64,000 nucleotides of DNA from contig JADNRY010000148.1 of assembly GCA_015501585.1 (NCBI GenBank), positions 62,001 through 126,000 on the forward strand, written 5' to 3'. The notes below the pieces were generated by a model, which was given only the letters and a program-made list of their open reading frames with translations, was not told the origin of the DNA and ran no database searches. The position numbers were made by a program, and so were the translations under genes. Shown in pieces: positions 33,400 to 44,581 of the stretch. Origin of the DNA: Rhodocollybia butyracea. Lineage: Eukaryota; Basidiomycota; Agaricomycetes; Agaricales; Omphalotaceae. How positions within the stretch are numbered: position 1 is the first letter of the stretch; each line of letters opens with the position of its first letter.

Positions 33400-35637
33400 A
33401 TGGGATCTAAATGTAAGAGTCTTTCTTTCTCTATCATCCTCCTGTTTTTTTTTCTTTTTCTTTCTTTTCCCCAACTATCTTTCTCGAGAGGCCGAGCTTG
33501 GACATGGCAAAGATAGCATGGTTGGGGGCAGCTGCCACCTTTCTCGAGGTTCTTCGGAACTGGTAATGATAGAGCACTGTGTTTTTCTGTAGTGCTTCGT
33601 ATAGATTTTTTTCTGTCGCTTTGCCATTGTTTTATTAAGTGTTAGACCTATTACTAACATTTGTTATAGTGAGGTCTGGCAAAGAGTATTCGCCTTATGC
33701 TCTTTGTCCAGGCCATCCAATTTTAGGACCGCTGGAATTTGATGTTGGCACAGCACTACAGCACGTTTCTGATGTTGCACCTGTTTCGCCCTCCCAAACC
33801 GATGACAGTTTAGAAACTACAGCCAATACTTTCACTGGAGACCTGGATTTTGACATAGACCCCGACGTGGATCTTGAATCAGACCTCTCAGACAAAGAGT
33901 CTGACTCTGGAGACCTCTCTGACCTCTCGGATCTGTCAGATATACCAGAAACTCATGACGCAACTGTCGCTTTTTCGATGTTAGATCATCTTCCTTCTAC
34001 CTTATACCCCTCACCTTTCACACCAGCACCTATGCATCCGCCCTCAACCTCTTCCCTCTCATCACAGAGTATGCGTATGCTCTCGACCTCTTCTCTCTTG
34101 CCATCCCAGCCTTTACCGCAGCTGAAGCCCTCACAGTCTTCGCATACTTCCCCATCGCCATCGACTTCTGCGGGTTTGACAGGTAGACGCCAGAATAAAA
34201 ATAAGAGAAGAAGGACGCGTAATGCAGAAGAGAGAAACTCTATATACGAACGCCTAGAACCGGAGCTGAGGCAGATGGCGCTGTATAACGCATCCGACAA
34301 TGACAACCCCTCTGGGTCTTCCTCCTGCGTCGGCATAAAACTTAGACGCTCCACTAAAGAACAGAAAATACGTATGGCCAGAAAGGAAGACCGTAGATTA
34401 ACCCAGGAGAGGCTAGGAACCAGCTTGAAAAAGGTAGCACTACGTAGAGCATCAGAGGCTCAGGCTTTGAGCCCCAAAGATCAGTTCTTCACAGAGTCTT
34501 TGCCTATTAATCAAGGCTCATGGTCAGGAATTCGACAACAACTCGATCGTATAGTCATTTCTTTAGATGAGCTTATGGAGCAGCATAAGGAATTCAGGAT
34601 TGTGAATTGGGATGGACAGTGAGTACAGAGTCTTTATCTATGGCTCGTGTCTAACATAGCTTTAGGGAATGCTATCCTATTATCGACAAGAATGGCAGAA
34701 TTATCAGCGTTCTTGCTGGAAAGCCGAGAGGCATCAACTGGATGCCCGGGATACAGAAACTAACTGCAAAGATTAGCGAAGCTCGTCATAAAATGACATT
34801 TCGGAAAAACCAAACTTCAAATAAGAGATCGGCGTCGCCCTCTGTTGCTATAGGCACCTCTTTTGGCGGAGGAAGCAAGGTAATAGTTTATTTTCTTAAT
34901 ATCTTCATCGCCAATTTATAATTGCTATGTTTAGAGACCGGGTACTCTAGCTTTCTATGGAAAGTTAAACAAGGCGATTCTACTTAACCTCATTGCCACC
35001 GCCAGTTTTCAGAGCATTGTAGGATTTGTGAACTGTGAGTCGCCAGCTACTTGTTAAGAATTTGCAAAGATTGATTTACTGTGTAGGTGTTTTTCAATGT
35101 TTCGCCCCAGCAACCTATCAATATTATCGAACAGAGCTAGATAGACTTTACGCGTCGAGTGCCAGGCTTTATAACTGGTTTCCCAGTAGTGTCTTTGCCA
35201 GCATAACATTCAATCTTGGTCCCTGGATGATCAGCTGGCCTCATACGGACGATCATAATTTAGCTTTTGGCTGGTGTGCTATCACCGCTCTTGGAAATTT
35301 CGATCCAGACCAGGGAGGTCATCTGATACTTTGGGATTTGGGTCTCGTCATCAGGTTTCCACCAGGCTCTACAATTCTTCTTCCCTCTGCTCTAATCACA
35401 CATTCCAATGTTTCTATCAGTGAACAGGAGAAAAGATATTCAATAATTCAGTACACCTCTTCTGGCTTGTTTCGATGGATGTACAACGGTGCTCAGTCGG
35501 ACAAGGATTTCATGGCCGGTGCTACGCCAGAGATGAAGGAAAAGAGAGAGCGAGAAAGAAAAGAGAGATTAGGTAACGGCTTAAACATGTTTTCACTTTG
35601 GGATGATGTTAGAGGCCAATTCCGGCCTTCGAAGTAA
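33400..35637 (+). CDS. TET/JBP-like 2-oxoglutarate/Fe(II) dioxygenase of the Agaricomycete expansion
   Basis: Five exons: 33400-33412, 33670-34618, 34666-34879, 34935-35034, 35087-35637, all in phase, 608 aa. The tiny first exon supplies MGSK and splices to LRSGKEYSPYALCPGHP. A long acidic/serine-rich, then basic (NKNKRRRTRN), low-complexity region precedes the catalytic part. The double-stranded beta-helix core shows PWMISWPHTDDHN (the H-x-D iron pair), GNFDPDQGGHLILWDLGLVI, FPPGSTILLPSALITHSN (distal iron histidine) and KRYSIIQYTSSGLFRW (arginine for 2-oxoglutarate). TET/JBP enzymes oxidise methylated pyrimidines; this large fungal branch is linked in the literature to transposon spread, and its exact substrate is inferred. 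All catalytic residues are present and no break is seen. It lies directly after the 16-bp minisatellite and 184 bp before a DUF6532 gene. Confidence 0.82.
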
Positions 35638-35821
35638 ATGAGAGTTGTTTAACAGTCTGTCTAAATATAGTAACTAACATGCTATCTGATGTTTAGCGCC
35701 TGTTATTAAGCAGTGTTGCTTAATAAACAACGTGTGTTTGCCTTTTGCTTTTCGACCACATTCTTTTGCTTACCTTTTCTGTTTCTTTCGTTTTTAGCTT
35801 TTTTCTTTTTGATTTATTAGA

Positions 35822-38274
35822 ATGACCCGCACCACTCGCTCAAACTCTGGAAGAGTTGCAGCTGCTCCGCCACCGACTAAAGGCAAAGTCAAAGGCAAAG
35901 GCAAACAGAAGGAGGCAGAGCTTATCTTAACGTCGTCACCTAAACGCTCTTCTTCTCTTCCTTTTCCTCCTCCTCGAAAGCCGAACACCCGCGGACAGGA
36001 AGAGGCTGCTAAGAAAGCTCAAGAAGCTCGAGAACAAGGTATACATATATTTATCTGTTGTGCCACTCGATGACACCGGTCTTTTTAGCTATTCGACAAC
36101 GAGCTGCTGAGCTTAAAGCAGCAGAGCCAGCATCTGAAGAGGACGAATTTGAGAAACTAGCACCTCCTCCGCGTTCTCAACCACGTCCTCAGCCACGTGC
36201 TCAACCACACAGGCAACAAAGTATAACTCCTCCTCCCGCTTCTCAAGCTAAAGGTAGAAACGAGAGTATAACGCCTCTGAACCCTGGTAAATTATCATTT
36301 ATTTTATCAATATCAATAATGATGTTTCAATTTTTTAGGCAAGCGAAAGCGGGCACCATCTTCCAACGGAGACAAAAGTGAAGAATATTCAGATTCAGAC
36401 AATCCTTACACCGGACTTTCACAAGTTGTAGACGAAGACATAGACATCGATGAAGACATCAATGAAGACATCGATAAAGACATCGACGAAGACATCGAGA
36501 AGACATCGACGAAAAAAAAAAAGACATCGACGAAGACATCGAAGAAGAGGACGGCAATGATGAGGATGGCAACGACGTTGACAACGGCGTACACCATTTC
36601 TCTTTCCTTTGCTTCGTTATGCTGAGACGACTGTTAATAGCTTGTCATGGACACCACTCCTGTAAAGTCCAACCATTCTAGCGGAAGACTTACCATTGCT
36701 AGTGCCTTATCCAAAGCAAGCCACAAGCGTCAGAAGTTCCAGCCTTCCTCTCCTCAAAATAGATCTCGTCGAGGTCGTCAAGGTAGTCAAGGTAGTCGAG
36801 GTAGCCGTACAGATTCCAAGGTCACATCCTCAGATTTTAGCCCTGAAGTACGGGAACTTGTGGAAGCTGGAAAGCTTCACATGAGGGCTCTCACTACCAC
36901 CGAGGATGCTTTTCCGCTCAATAAAATAGCTTTGCTTCAGAAAGCCTTGGACTCTGCTGCGAGCACCAGCACACAGTTTACGAAGATTTACCGAGGTGTT
37001 ATGAAGGATCCAGCTGTTCACAAAATTGCGCTTACCTTTGTATGTTTCCGTTTTTGTTTTTTTAATTACTCATAGAGGTTTTTCAGATTGAATACGGACG
37101 CTCAAGTCTACTAACTTCGATTATGACTAAAGCGAGACTATTCGTTGCTAGCTACTATAATCTTCCTGGAAGGCGTGGAGCTGCGAAGGTCAGGAAAATT
37201 GTGGGATTTCTTATGACTAATGGCGTTTTCAAATATGCGGATGTTGATGTCGATGTAAGTCTTTTTTTCAATTTTTCTTTTTTATGTTAACCTATCTTTA
37301 CAGGCGGAAACGTATGACAAAAATCATCCTTTTGAAACCGATGCTCTCGCTCATCTCATTCGACACGAATATTTTGAGACTAAAGGTTCTGCGAATGTCT
37401 TGGCCTTTGCTAAGATAGTTGAAGATCGTCGTATCAATAATGTCACCATTGCATTGATGATCACTGCTGTATGTTTGCTTTATAATTCTTTTGAACTCTT
37501 ACCTGATTAAAATCAGATCGAACATGCAATTGACGAGTTTAGAGATGGATATCAACGAAAATCAAACTTTGCAGAACGAGCTTTTCTACGGTATTTCCCT
37601 TTATCTTTGATTTGTGTGGTTGACTAATTTGATATTAGCTATGCTTTTCATTTACGCAGTTACAAGAATCTTGCCAAGAAAGCACCGGTTTGGAGGGAGA
37701 AGTTTGAGACAGAGCTTTTTAAACTTTTGCTGTAAGTTTTTGGTCGGTCATTGGTTTATGATATTTAATTACTGTTCATAGGGTTCAATCCAACAAATTG
37801 TTTCTCTTAGATGACGAAGTCGATGATCTGGAGGACGTTGATTATGAAGCACTCGAAGCTGAGGCAATTGCAGCAAAGGATTTAGAAGCACTCGAAGCTG
37901 AGGCAATTGCAGCAAAGGATTTAGAAGCTTCGAAAGCCGCCGACCTCATGGATTCCCAGTCTCGTCCCACATTCCAGTCTCGTCCTATGTCCCAGTCTCG
38001 TCCCATGTCCCAGTCTCGTCCCATGTCCCAGTCTCGTCCCATGTCCCAGTCTCGTTCCACGTCCCAGTCTCGTTCCACGTCCCAGTCTCGTCCCATGTCC
38101 CAGTCTCGTCCCACGTCCCAGTCTCGTCCCACGTCCCAGTCTCGTCCCACGTCCCAGCCCCGTACCACTCCCACGTCCCAGCCCCGCCCCGCTTCCCAGT
38201 CTGGTTCTCAAGCTGTTGCTTCAGGTTCTCGTGTAACTTCATCTAATGCGACTCCATCGGGTTCAAGGCGTTGA
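35822..38274 (+). CDS. DUF6532-domain protein
   Basis: Nine exons: 35822-36038, 36089-36286, 36339-36588, 36641-37039, 37087-37254, 37304-37468, 37517-37590, 37660-37731, 37782-38274. The product is about 679 codons if one base missing at an A11 run (36512-36522) is allowed for; as written, exon 3 shifts frame there. The N-terminal third is basic, proline-rich and disordered, followed by an acidic DI-DED repeat. The folded core carries SPEVRELVEAGKLHMRA, YRGVMKDPAVHKIALTF, SIMTKARLFVASYY, GVFKYADVDVDAETYD, HPFETDALAHLIRHEYF, VTIALMITAIEHAIDEFRDG and FAERAFLRYKN, the DUF6532 pattern common in Agaricomycete genomes and frequent near transposons. The C-terminus has a doubled ALEAEAIAAKDLE and about 12 SQSRPM-type repeats. 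Function unknown. The pairing with the TET/JBP-like gene in the same orientation suggests a joint unit. Confidence 0.72.
36433..36555. repeat. GACATCGA(C/T)GAA coding repeat with an A11 run
   Basis: GACATCGATGAA-type 12-bp units encode the acidic DIDE repeats of the DUF6532 protein. Within the array a short deletion and an A11 homopolymer (36512-36522) lie together. One more A would restore a single acidic frame through to the exon-3 donor at 36589. Confidence 0.8.
37849..38165. repeat. Coding tandem repeats in the DUF6532 gene (39 bp x2, then 18-bp array)
   Basis: A perfect 39-bp duplication (37849-37926) is followed by about 12 copies of an 18-bp unit TCCCAGTCTCGTCCCATG (about 37953-38160) encoding SQSRP(M/T). 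Copy-number changes here would stay in frame, so length variation between strains is expected. Confidence 0.88.
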
Positions 38275-38489
38275 TTATATGGCATTTAAATAACTGTTCC
38301 GTTTGATTTTTGTTACCACTCCTTTGCTACATCTTTTGCTAAATACTCTACACTCGTTTGCCTTTCTTATTCTACTCACATTTTAAATTTTCTTAATCAG
38401 TTTCATAGTACGTTACTTTTTGTTATTAGTCATTTCAATATTAAGTGCTGTTTCCAAATGTTAAAGTCTCTGAAGGCATGTAAAGCTAA
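38275..38489. other. 3' flank of the DUF6532 gene
   Basis: T-rich, A/T-biased sequence compatible with a 3' untranslated region and termination zone. No other feature is seen. Confidence 0.4.
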
Positions 38490-38930
38490 CTTCGGGTTAA
38501 CTTATGATTAACCTGAAGTTAACTTCTGGTTAACCTGAGATTAACTGAGAAGACCTAAGGTGTACTTATGATTGATCTGAGTGGTCTTAAAGTTACACCA
38601 AGTTGACATAAGCAGACCAAAGATGTATTTATTATCAACCTGGGGTGAGCTCAAGTTGACCTGAGGTAAGCTCAAGTTGACCTGAGGTAACCTCAAGTTG
38701 ACCTGAGGTAAGCTCAAGTTGACCTGAGGTAACTCAAGTTGACCTGAGGTAAGCTCAAGTTGACCTGAGGTGACCTCAAGTTGACCTGAGGTGACTTCAA
38801 GTTGACCTGGGTGACCTCAAGTTGAACCTCAAGTTGACCTCAAGTTACCTCAAGTTGACTTCAAGTTGACTTCAAGTTGACTTCAAGTTGACTTCAAGTT
38901 GACCTGAGTTGACTTTGGTCAAATCAAAAG
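38490..38930. repeat. Minisatellite, 21-bp (CTCAAGTTGACCTGAGGTAAG) and related 11-bp units
   Basis: It begins as diverged GGTTAACTTCTGGTTAACCTGA units (38490-38560). From about 38645 it becomes a regular 21-bp array, then shortens to TTGACTTCAAG 11-bp units up to about 38910. Its position after the DUF6532 gene mirrors the 16-bp minisatellite before the TET/JBP-like gene, so the two-gene cassette is bracketed by arrays. Confidence 0.88.
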
Positions 38931-39048
38931 CATCAACCTTCCATTGAGCGCCATACAGAGCCTAAGCTCTGTACAGCCCTTAGGCTGGCTGGGGGGTCAT
39001 CAAGTTTGGCTCAAGGCTACTTGAGTATAGGGGGTATTTTCCTGATGG

Positions 39049-39407
39049 AAAAGACATTACATTACAGAATCCCTTCGTTAGCTTTGAAGCTGGAGATGAA
39101 TTGCACGTAGAGCACCAGTAATCAACAAGACATGATACCTCTGATTCCCCAATCCAAGGCTTCGAGGCTGGACGACTGCTGGACAAGAGGTTCGCTGATT
39201 TGTACTACGACAGGATCTCAGATTCATAACATTTTCTCTCAACCAACCGAAACCTTACAATCTGAACGCGTTGTAAGAAATCTTTTGATGTATAATGAGA
39301 TATCCACGATGAGTAGTGATGCATTGATATCCAACTAAAAAATCTAGTATAGGCACCCACTAACCAATTCAACAAAAGAACTGGCCATCCGTAAGCAGAA
39401 AGGCAGA
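39049..39407. repeat. 359-bp segment nearly identical (inverted) to 63026-63386
   Basis: Over its whole length this segment is, as far as I can see by eye, essentially identical to the reverse complement of 63026-63386. The surrounding arms of the large inverted repeat are clearly more diverged. A further, diverged copy in its expected arm position lies at 40440-40680. The segment therefore looks like a recently copied or transposed piece, or a product of recent gene conversion. Confidence 0.85.
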
Positions 39408-39412
39408 TAGGC

Positions 39413-39739
39413 TTGTTTTTAACGGCAGAATTTGTGCAGTAAGCGATTGGCAGGTCGAGATCATAGACGACAAAGCGGATGCGGTTATCTTCCGAATCGT
39501 TGAAGACGATGAGCTGGCCCCCACGGACCTCATCGGTTATCGCTAAGTAACCCAATACCCCACTTCTTCTCTACAAGCTGGCTCCCCGCTTCAGATTGAT
39601 CATCCGACACTTGCAGTTCGGCCTCGAAGTTGGTGACCTTGGCAAAGTTGGCAAACCTGGAGAAGAGTTGGCGAAGTTTGCATGTGAGATACCATGCCCG
39701 CCGCGCAATTTTTTCCCAAAACATGGTCTCGCGGATCAC
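39413..39739 (-). pseudogene. Small hypothetical gene fragment, frameshifted
   Basis: The minus strand reads METMFWEKIARRAWYL-like sequence (start ATG near 39723-39739), then FAKVTNFEAELQVSDDQSEA and VEKKWGIG. After one extra base it continues in another frame as YLAITDEVRGGQLIVFNDSE and IRFVVYDLDLPIAYC. It then runs into the 359-bp repeat and loses coherence. The composition is protein-like but no family was recognised. A one-base indel at about 39545 plus truncation by the repeat is inferred. Confidence 0.45.
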
Positions 39740-39959
39740 TAGAAAGAACTCACTTGAATCTCATACATTGACAGAATCCTGAACAAGCGGTACTATAAGT
39801 AAGATAAGATAAAGGATCATCAATCATCAATCATGCCGAGAAACGGCCAGACATCCAAATTTAGTAGACCCACCTTGATGACACATTGGTAAATTTTCCT
39901 TTCTGGCATATGGTTCAGATTTTCCACTTTCTTCCTGAACGTTCAACGTTGCAACAGTC

Positions 39960-40440
39960 ATATAATTTATCACTGGGGGAATGGCCGCGACTGCGGCAAG
40001 GGCCGAACCTTTCTTTTACCTGTAGCAAACGAGAATGGTACAAACCCAACTAATAAGTACTTTACTAGGCACTCGAAGTGCATGTTCGCTTTTTCCCCTG
40101 ACTTGACATATTGTTGTTGCTCAAGTGGTCAGCATCCTCCAGAAACCTGGCTTATGAATCATGAATGTAAAGCGCAATCTCAGTCTTGGAGTCAGAACTC
40201 AGAAGTTAGATCAAGGTGAAGGGAAAGCAGCTGTATAAGATGAAGCCCAGGTTGAAAGCAAAGTAATCAATGGGACACAGATTTGGAAACATTTTGGATA
40301 TATATGGAGATAAGTCTACCTCAAACATTCGTCTACAGAGCTCAACCTAGTTCAGCAATAACAAATAAGGTGAAAGAAACCCACCGCCCCTGACATCTAT
40401 TAGAATTGGTTTAATATCCGCTATAAGTAATCGCGGATTC
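39960..40440. other. Non-coding part of the left arm
   Basis: No gene is seen. 40360-40440 matches the complement of 63410-63490. The preceding 400 bp have no counterpart in the right arm and look like an insertion there or a deletion in the other arm. Confidence 0.4.
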
Positions 40441-40958
40441 CTAACGTTTTCGCCCAACCGACCGAAACCTTACAATCCTTCCGCGTAAGAAATCTCTTGA
40501 TGTATAATGCATAACGAGATCTCCGCAATGAGTAGTGATGTCCAGCTAAAACAACTAGTATAGGCACCCACTAACCAATTCAACGAAAGAACTGGTTATC
40601 CATAAACCGAAAGGCGGATGCAGGCGAGTGGCGGATGTGGATCTCACAATAGGATTCGGCAAGAGTACACGCAGAGACAAAAAAAATTGTTGTAATGGTG
40701 TGAGTTTTGATGATATTTTGATAGATACGGCGGACGACAGTAATAAAGAGGCGGATTCTTATGGTTTGGATGGTGTTGGAGCCCATTGTGGGGAACTATA
40801 ACATATATCCACGATGTATGTAACGTACCGAGTGGTAGAAAAGCTAAAGAGTATTGGGGTCGATAAAGGTAATCCGCACGCCGCTGCATACAAGAACTAT
40901 AGGGCGGAAAGACATATGGTCTGGTTCACCTGACCGGGACATGGGACTAGGATAGGAA

Positions 40959-42305
40959 TTATGATTGAACAAAAACTAGATTTATCAAGAACATCACTAT
41001 GAGCGCACTAGTTTTGGAGTCCAATGGAATTCTCGACAGCGCATGGTTCAAGTTGTGTTGAGCATGTACCGCATGATAAATCCGCAAATTCAAGATAGCT
41101 GACACCAGGGTATGGATTACATCAATTACACAAATGTAGATCAAAAACTGGGAAGAGTGGATGCTACCCCAGGTTTGAGGAATCATTGCGAGGAAGTGGT
41201 GATCTAAAGCAGCGGTGATCCAAGGAATCCCTCCAAGCATCCATTTGGAATGGCAGACGAGAATTTCCGAGACACAGAGCAGGTGTATCTCTGTTGAGCC
41301 AAACAACGTACTACCTATAACCTTTGACCTGGTTGAGGTCAAGAGGCACCAGAGCTTGTGAATGTAAGGCCAAGTGGATCGGGTGACATCTAATCTTGAG
41401 TGGACCCGATTTCCTGGGAGAATGATGACATGGAGAAGGAGGTAGAGCCGGTGTCCAGGAATGGAAGCACAACTGTGGTGCATAAACTGCACTTTGGCGC
41501 AATCTTTCCACGAGACAATCAGCCTTAATCCAGTGATAGAGCGTGACGCGACTTGGAGACAGCCTTCGTGACCCATTGCTGGTAGAGGTCAGTATCCGTA
41601 GTAAGAGGGTCAGGTTCTACAACGGCAACAACGACACAAAGAGCAAGCAGTTCTTTCAGCTCACGGGCTTCTAAAATCATTGTCGTGTAGTTCGATGTCT
41701 CGGAATGCGAAATTTCCTCTATGATATGAGTTAAAACACGTAGAATTGGCCACACCAATGCCACAACACTATGCCTGAGAGTGTCGGATACGATAGCGTT
41801 GTGCTCATAAACTTGAATAACTGAGAGCCCAGCTCTTAGCCATTCCCATAAAGTATTCCACTTGGGCCCAAATGCAGCTCGAAACCCTGGAGAACCAATA
41901 TGTTTAACGAGAGATTTGATGTTGCGAAGAAACAACTGATAGCGGGGCGGGATGGACTGGCTGGCATCTACCACTGGTGGAGAGCCAGAGTGAATGATAG
42001 CCTTCAGACGAGCTGGGATGATGAACATTGATCTAAAAATGTATGGATAAGCACCGTATGGCAGAGAGAGAGAGAGAGAGCTCAACTCGCCGAAGAAAGA
42101 GCAGAGAACCTTACAAGTTCAAAAAGCAGTCTTGGGTTTGGCGAGGTCGAAGAAGTTTGTGATCAGAATTTATACGTTCCCTGTAGAACAAAGAAATTTT
42201 GTGTATTCTGGACCAACAATGAGCATGAAAGGGTGTAGTGCCTATCTCATGGATAATACCAGCAATAGCAATAAAGAACCCTTGCATTCTGCCTTCCCGT
42301 GGCAC
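40959..42305 (-). pseudogene. MYND-family gene, left-arm copy, MYND domain deleted
   Basis: The minus strand encodes the conserved body of the family (MFIIPARLKAIIHS, RYQLFLRNIKSLVKHI, ALVWPILRVLTHIIEEI, TMILEARELKELLAL, DLYQQWVTKAVSK). Compared with the right-arm copy, 47 bp are missing after VSK, so the frame shifts. The segment from HNLNHALSR to IPLDSKTS is joined directly, which removes the entire MYND finger and about 700 bp. A 5' open piece starting MQGFFIAIAG (42305 downwards) is separated from the body by a GTAAGG...TTTTAG intron-like stretch. Not functional as a MYND protein. Confidence 0.8.
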
Positions 42306-42947
42306 GGCGGACTACCCAAAATTGTAAGCGGGGCTTTATATGGGAAGAAAGTACCTTTGTGATACTATTATGTACAAAGCAATAAACCATCAGTCTTGAT
42401 GCAAAGACTCTTTGGCAAGACTGTATACTTCTCGCTAATCAAAAGAAAAGTCCGGTATTCGCCGACCTACAACGAAAAGGCGGTGGCGCCTGAACTCGCC
42501 TGAAGTGTTGGACATTCAAGGGTCTAGACGCGGACTCCCACAGCCGGGGGTTTGGATGTTGAGGGAAGAAGTAGTGATCCTCAATGCTAATGCCAACAAA
42601 GCTCAAACTTGTTCCTTTAGAATCGTCGGCCAAGTCTGGAGGTGGATTTAAAGCCTCTGATAGTTAGTTTATCATTGTGGTCCTCGTGGTCTTAAAGCTT
42701 TTCTTTAAAAGCTAATTCTAAGCAAATTAGATATGTTTGCAGCTCTTGAACAAAGAGCCTTTTCCCGCCAGCAAATACAATCTTTCATCCGCCTGCTGAA
42801 TCATAATTCGAACAGCTAGACTCCAAACGAAAGGATCGGGTGAAACAAGATGCGTTTGTGGCACTGGCTCTTGAGTGTTGAAAGAGCCTTTGCTCACTAA
42901 AGTTGAGGTAGATATATAAGCCCGCTGGGCTTGGGAGCAAATTACTC
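42306..42947. promoter_or_regulatory. Shared divergent promoter, left arm
   Basis: The region lies between the start of the minus-strand MYND gene and the plus-strand partner gene. TATA-like elements point outwards on both sides: CATATAAAG on the minus strand (42334-42342) and ATATATAAG on the plus strand (42912-42920, 28 bp before the partner ATG). The same arrangement recurs in the right arm (59910-60606). Confidence 0.6.
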
Positions 42948-43935
42948 ATGCCTACTTTTACATATGATGTCCCTCTCAATGCTGTCGGAACTACCGTTAT
43001 AGCGTTTCCCTCACTCGTGTGTGAGCAAGAATTTCAGTAAGCTGCTCTGATAAACTCATTTTCATTGCTGATCTGCTCCATTTAGAGACATTCTCAGACA
43101 CCCATTGCCCTCCTCGCAACAGGCCTTTTCGCCAAAGCTCGAATCTTGGGTTCCGATTCTGTCAGAAGTTAAGTGCGCGGATATCAATTTGTACGGCTCG
43201 GAACTCTCTGGTGCGTTTACGGGTCATCCTGAAGACACTCTTCCCATCTTTGACAAGGGAAAAGGTAAGGCCCAAGAGTCTTCTAGGGAGTTGTTCGTGA
43301 TGGTTGGGTATGCTGAAATATCTTCTTTCACAGGAAACCACTCATAATCTTCCAGAACTGCAAAGTCAATGGAGACTGATGGCCCTCATTCGGCCGGTCC
43401 CAGCTCGCCTAATATCAGGTACCTACTTCTGAATTTGGTTTGTAAATTGATTTCTTAAAAGTTTTAGATCCGCGAGGATGCTGCAACATAAGCCACCCAG
43501 TGTCAATCCTGCCTACGCTGAGTATGGTTGCCGCAAAGTCTCTCGACAGCCCGTCTGGACCGAGTGGTTCACGCACCGCAGTACCGAACACTGGGATACT
43601 CCGCCACCTGATTGTCCTGGTCACATCGATAATAACACGTTGTTTGTACTTGTCAATCCCGACATCAAGGCAGACATCGAGCGCGCAGACCTCCAGAGGC
43701 AGTGAGTCTTCCGCCCAAGTTATCTCAATGCATCACCGTATGGATTTGGAAGGAGGGCTTGCAGGAGTGGCAAATTATTGAATACGGTGATGTCCAAATC
43801 ATCAATGGTGAGTGGATGGCTTTGTCCTTGGATGGCACTTCAGGGCTTGAGCCCCGCTGGATACTCCATCAGAGCTTGATGAAGAATACAAAAGGGCCCC
43901 CAGGAAAAGGGCGTGAATGCTGCACCGAACTTTAA
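42948..43935 (+). CDS. Uncharacterised protein, divergent partner of the MYND gene (left copy)
   Basis: Exons 42948-43036, 43086-43307, 43356-43418 and 43468-onward join in phase. The protein starts MPTFTYDVPLNAVGTTVI and carries LESWVPILSEVKCADINLYG, SELSGAFTGHPEDTLPIFDK, CRKVSRQPVWTEWFTHRSTE, CPGHIDNNTLFVLVNPDI and, in the last part, CITVWIWKEGLQEWQIIEYG ending CCTEL. The family is not known to me and no catalytic motif or signal peptide is evident. At about 43680-43705 the frame stops (DLQRQ-stop), where the right-arm copy reads on because it has one extra base. The left copy is probably frameshifted there unless an unseen splice removes the stop. Confidence 0.5.
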
Positions 43936-43985
43936 CTTTCTAATAATTTGACCTGCTTTTCCAATGTTGATCAGATATGATCCGG

Positions 43986-44581
43986 CGGTAGTGTACTCGG
44001 GATGACGACATGGAACCAGAATATTGAGCTCGTAGAGTAAGTCTAAGAGCAATGTGTAAAACCCACAGAGTGCAACCATTAATTGTTAAGTATATATCTT
44101 TATCCTTCTCTTATGCTCTAGCAGCAATCTACATTCTGCTTCCCTTATCCGTTTTATTCTGTAGTTACACATTCTTTGTCCAGTACATTGACGAAGAATG
44201 TGAGTACCCCAATGGATGATAGTAAGTCGAATAGAGGAGCGGAATCATAAGAATAGCGCGGGTGGGAGATAGGTGGGCGGTTGGGTCCTTGCTTGGAAAT
44301 AGTATCGTGCGGCGGCCAACGTGAAGTTAATAGGCAGTGTACTAGGCATGATCTTACACCCCCCCCCCCCTCCCCTTCAGGGTTCCGAGCTCTCGAGGAA
44401 CTAATCAGCGTGCTGTAGTTGTCTGGGTGCTGTTGGGAACGCTGGCGATCGGTTGAGTAATTACATTTCATATTCTGTCGAAGAAGTTTCCCGATTGTTG
44501 TAGTCACGCAGGGTTGAGTTTGTTGGTGAGTAATCCTAGTTTTCTTCAACTGCAACCACCATCATCTTTTCTGCCTCGAAA
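43986..44581. other. Non-coding stretch with C-run, 5' region of the 44582 gene
   Basis: A C10-12 run occurs at 44358-44369. Bases 44500-44580 (GGGTTGAGTTTGTTGGTGAGTAAT then CTTCAACTGCAACCACC) closely match 55400-55460 upstream of the truncated copy, so the leader was duplicated with the gene. Confidence 0.55.

Larger units (their letters stand above)
39800..43985. repeat. Left arm of a large imperfect inverted repeat
   Basis: Reading this arm on the minus strand gives the same order of blocks as 58885-63640 on the plus strand: unknown partner gene, divergent promoter, MYND gene, then A/T-rich tail and the block ending TTATCTTATCTTACT. The arm has several internal deletions (in the MYND gene) and an extra piece (about 39960-40360). 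The inner border lies at TTGGAAAAGCAGGTCAAATTATTAG (complement near 43950-43975), beyond which the arms differ. Spacer between the arms is about 15 kb. Confidence 0.85.

Noticed and set aside
37842..38242. Antisense frames with GTWDETGTWDE / RLGRGTRLGRG repeats
   Set aside because: Shadows of the SQSRPM coding repeat in the DUF6532 gene, which has clear introns and a family match on the plus strand.
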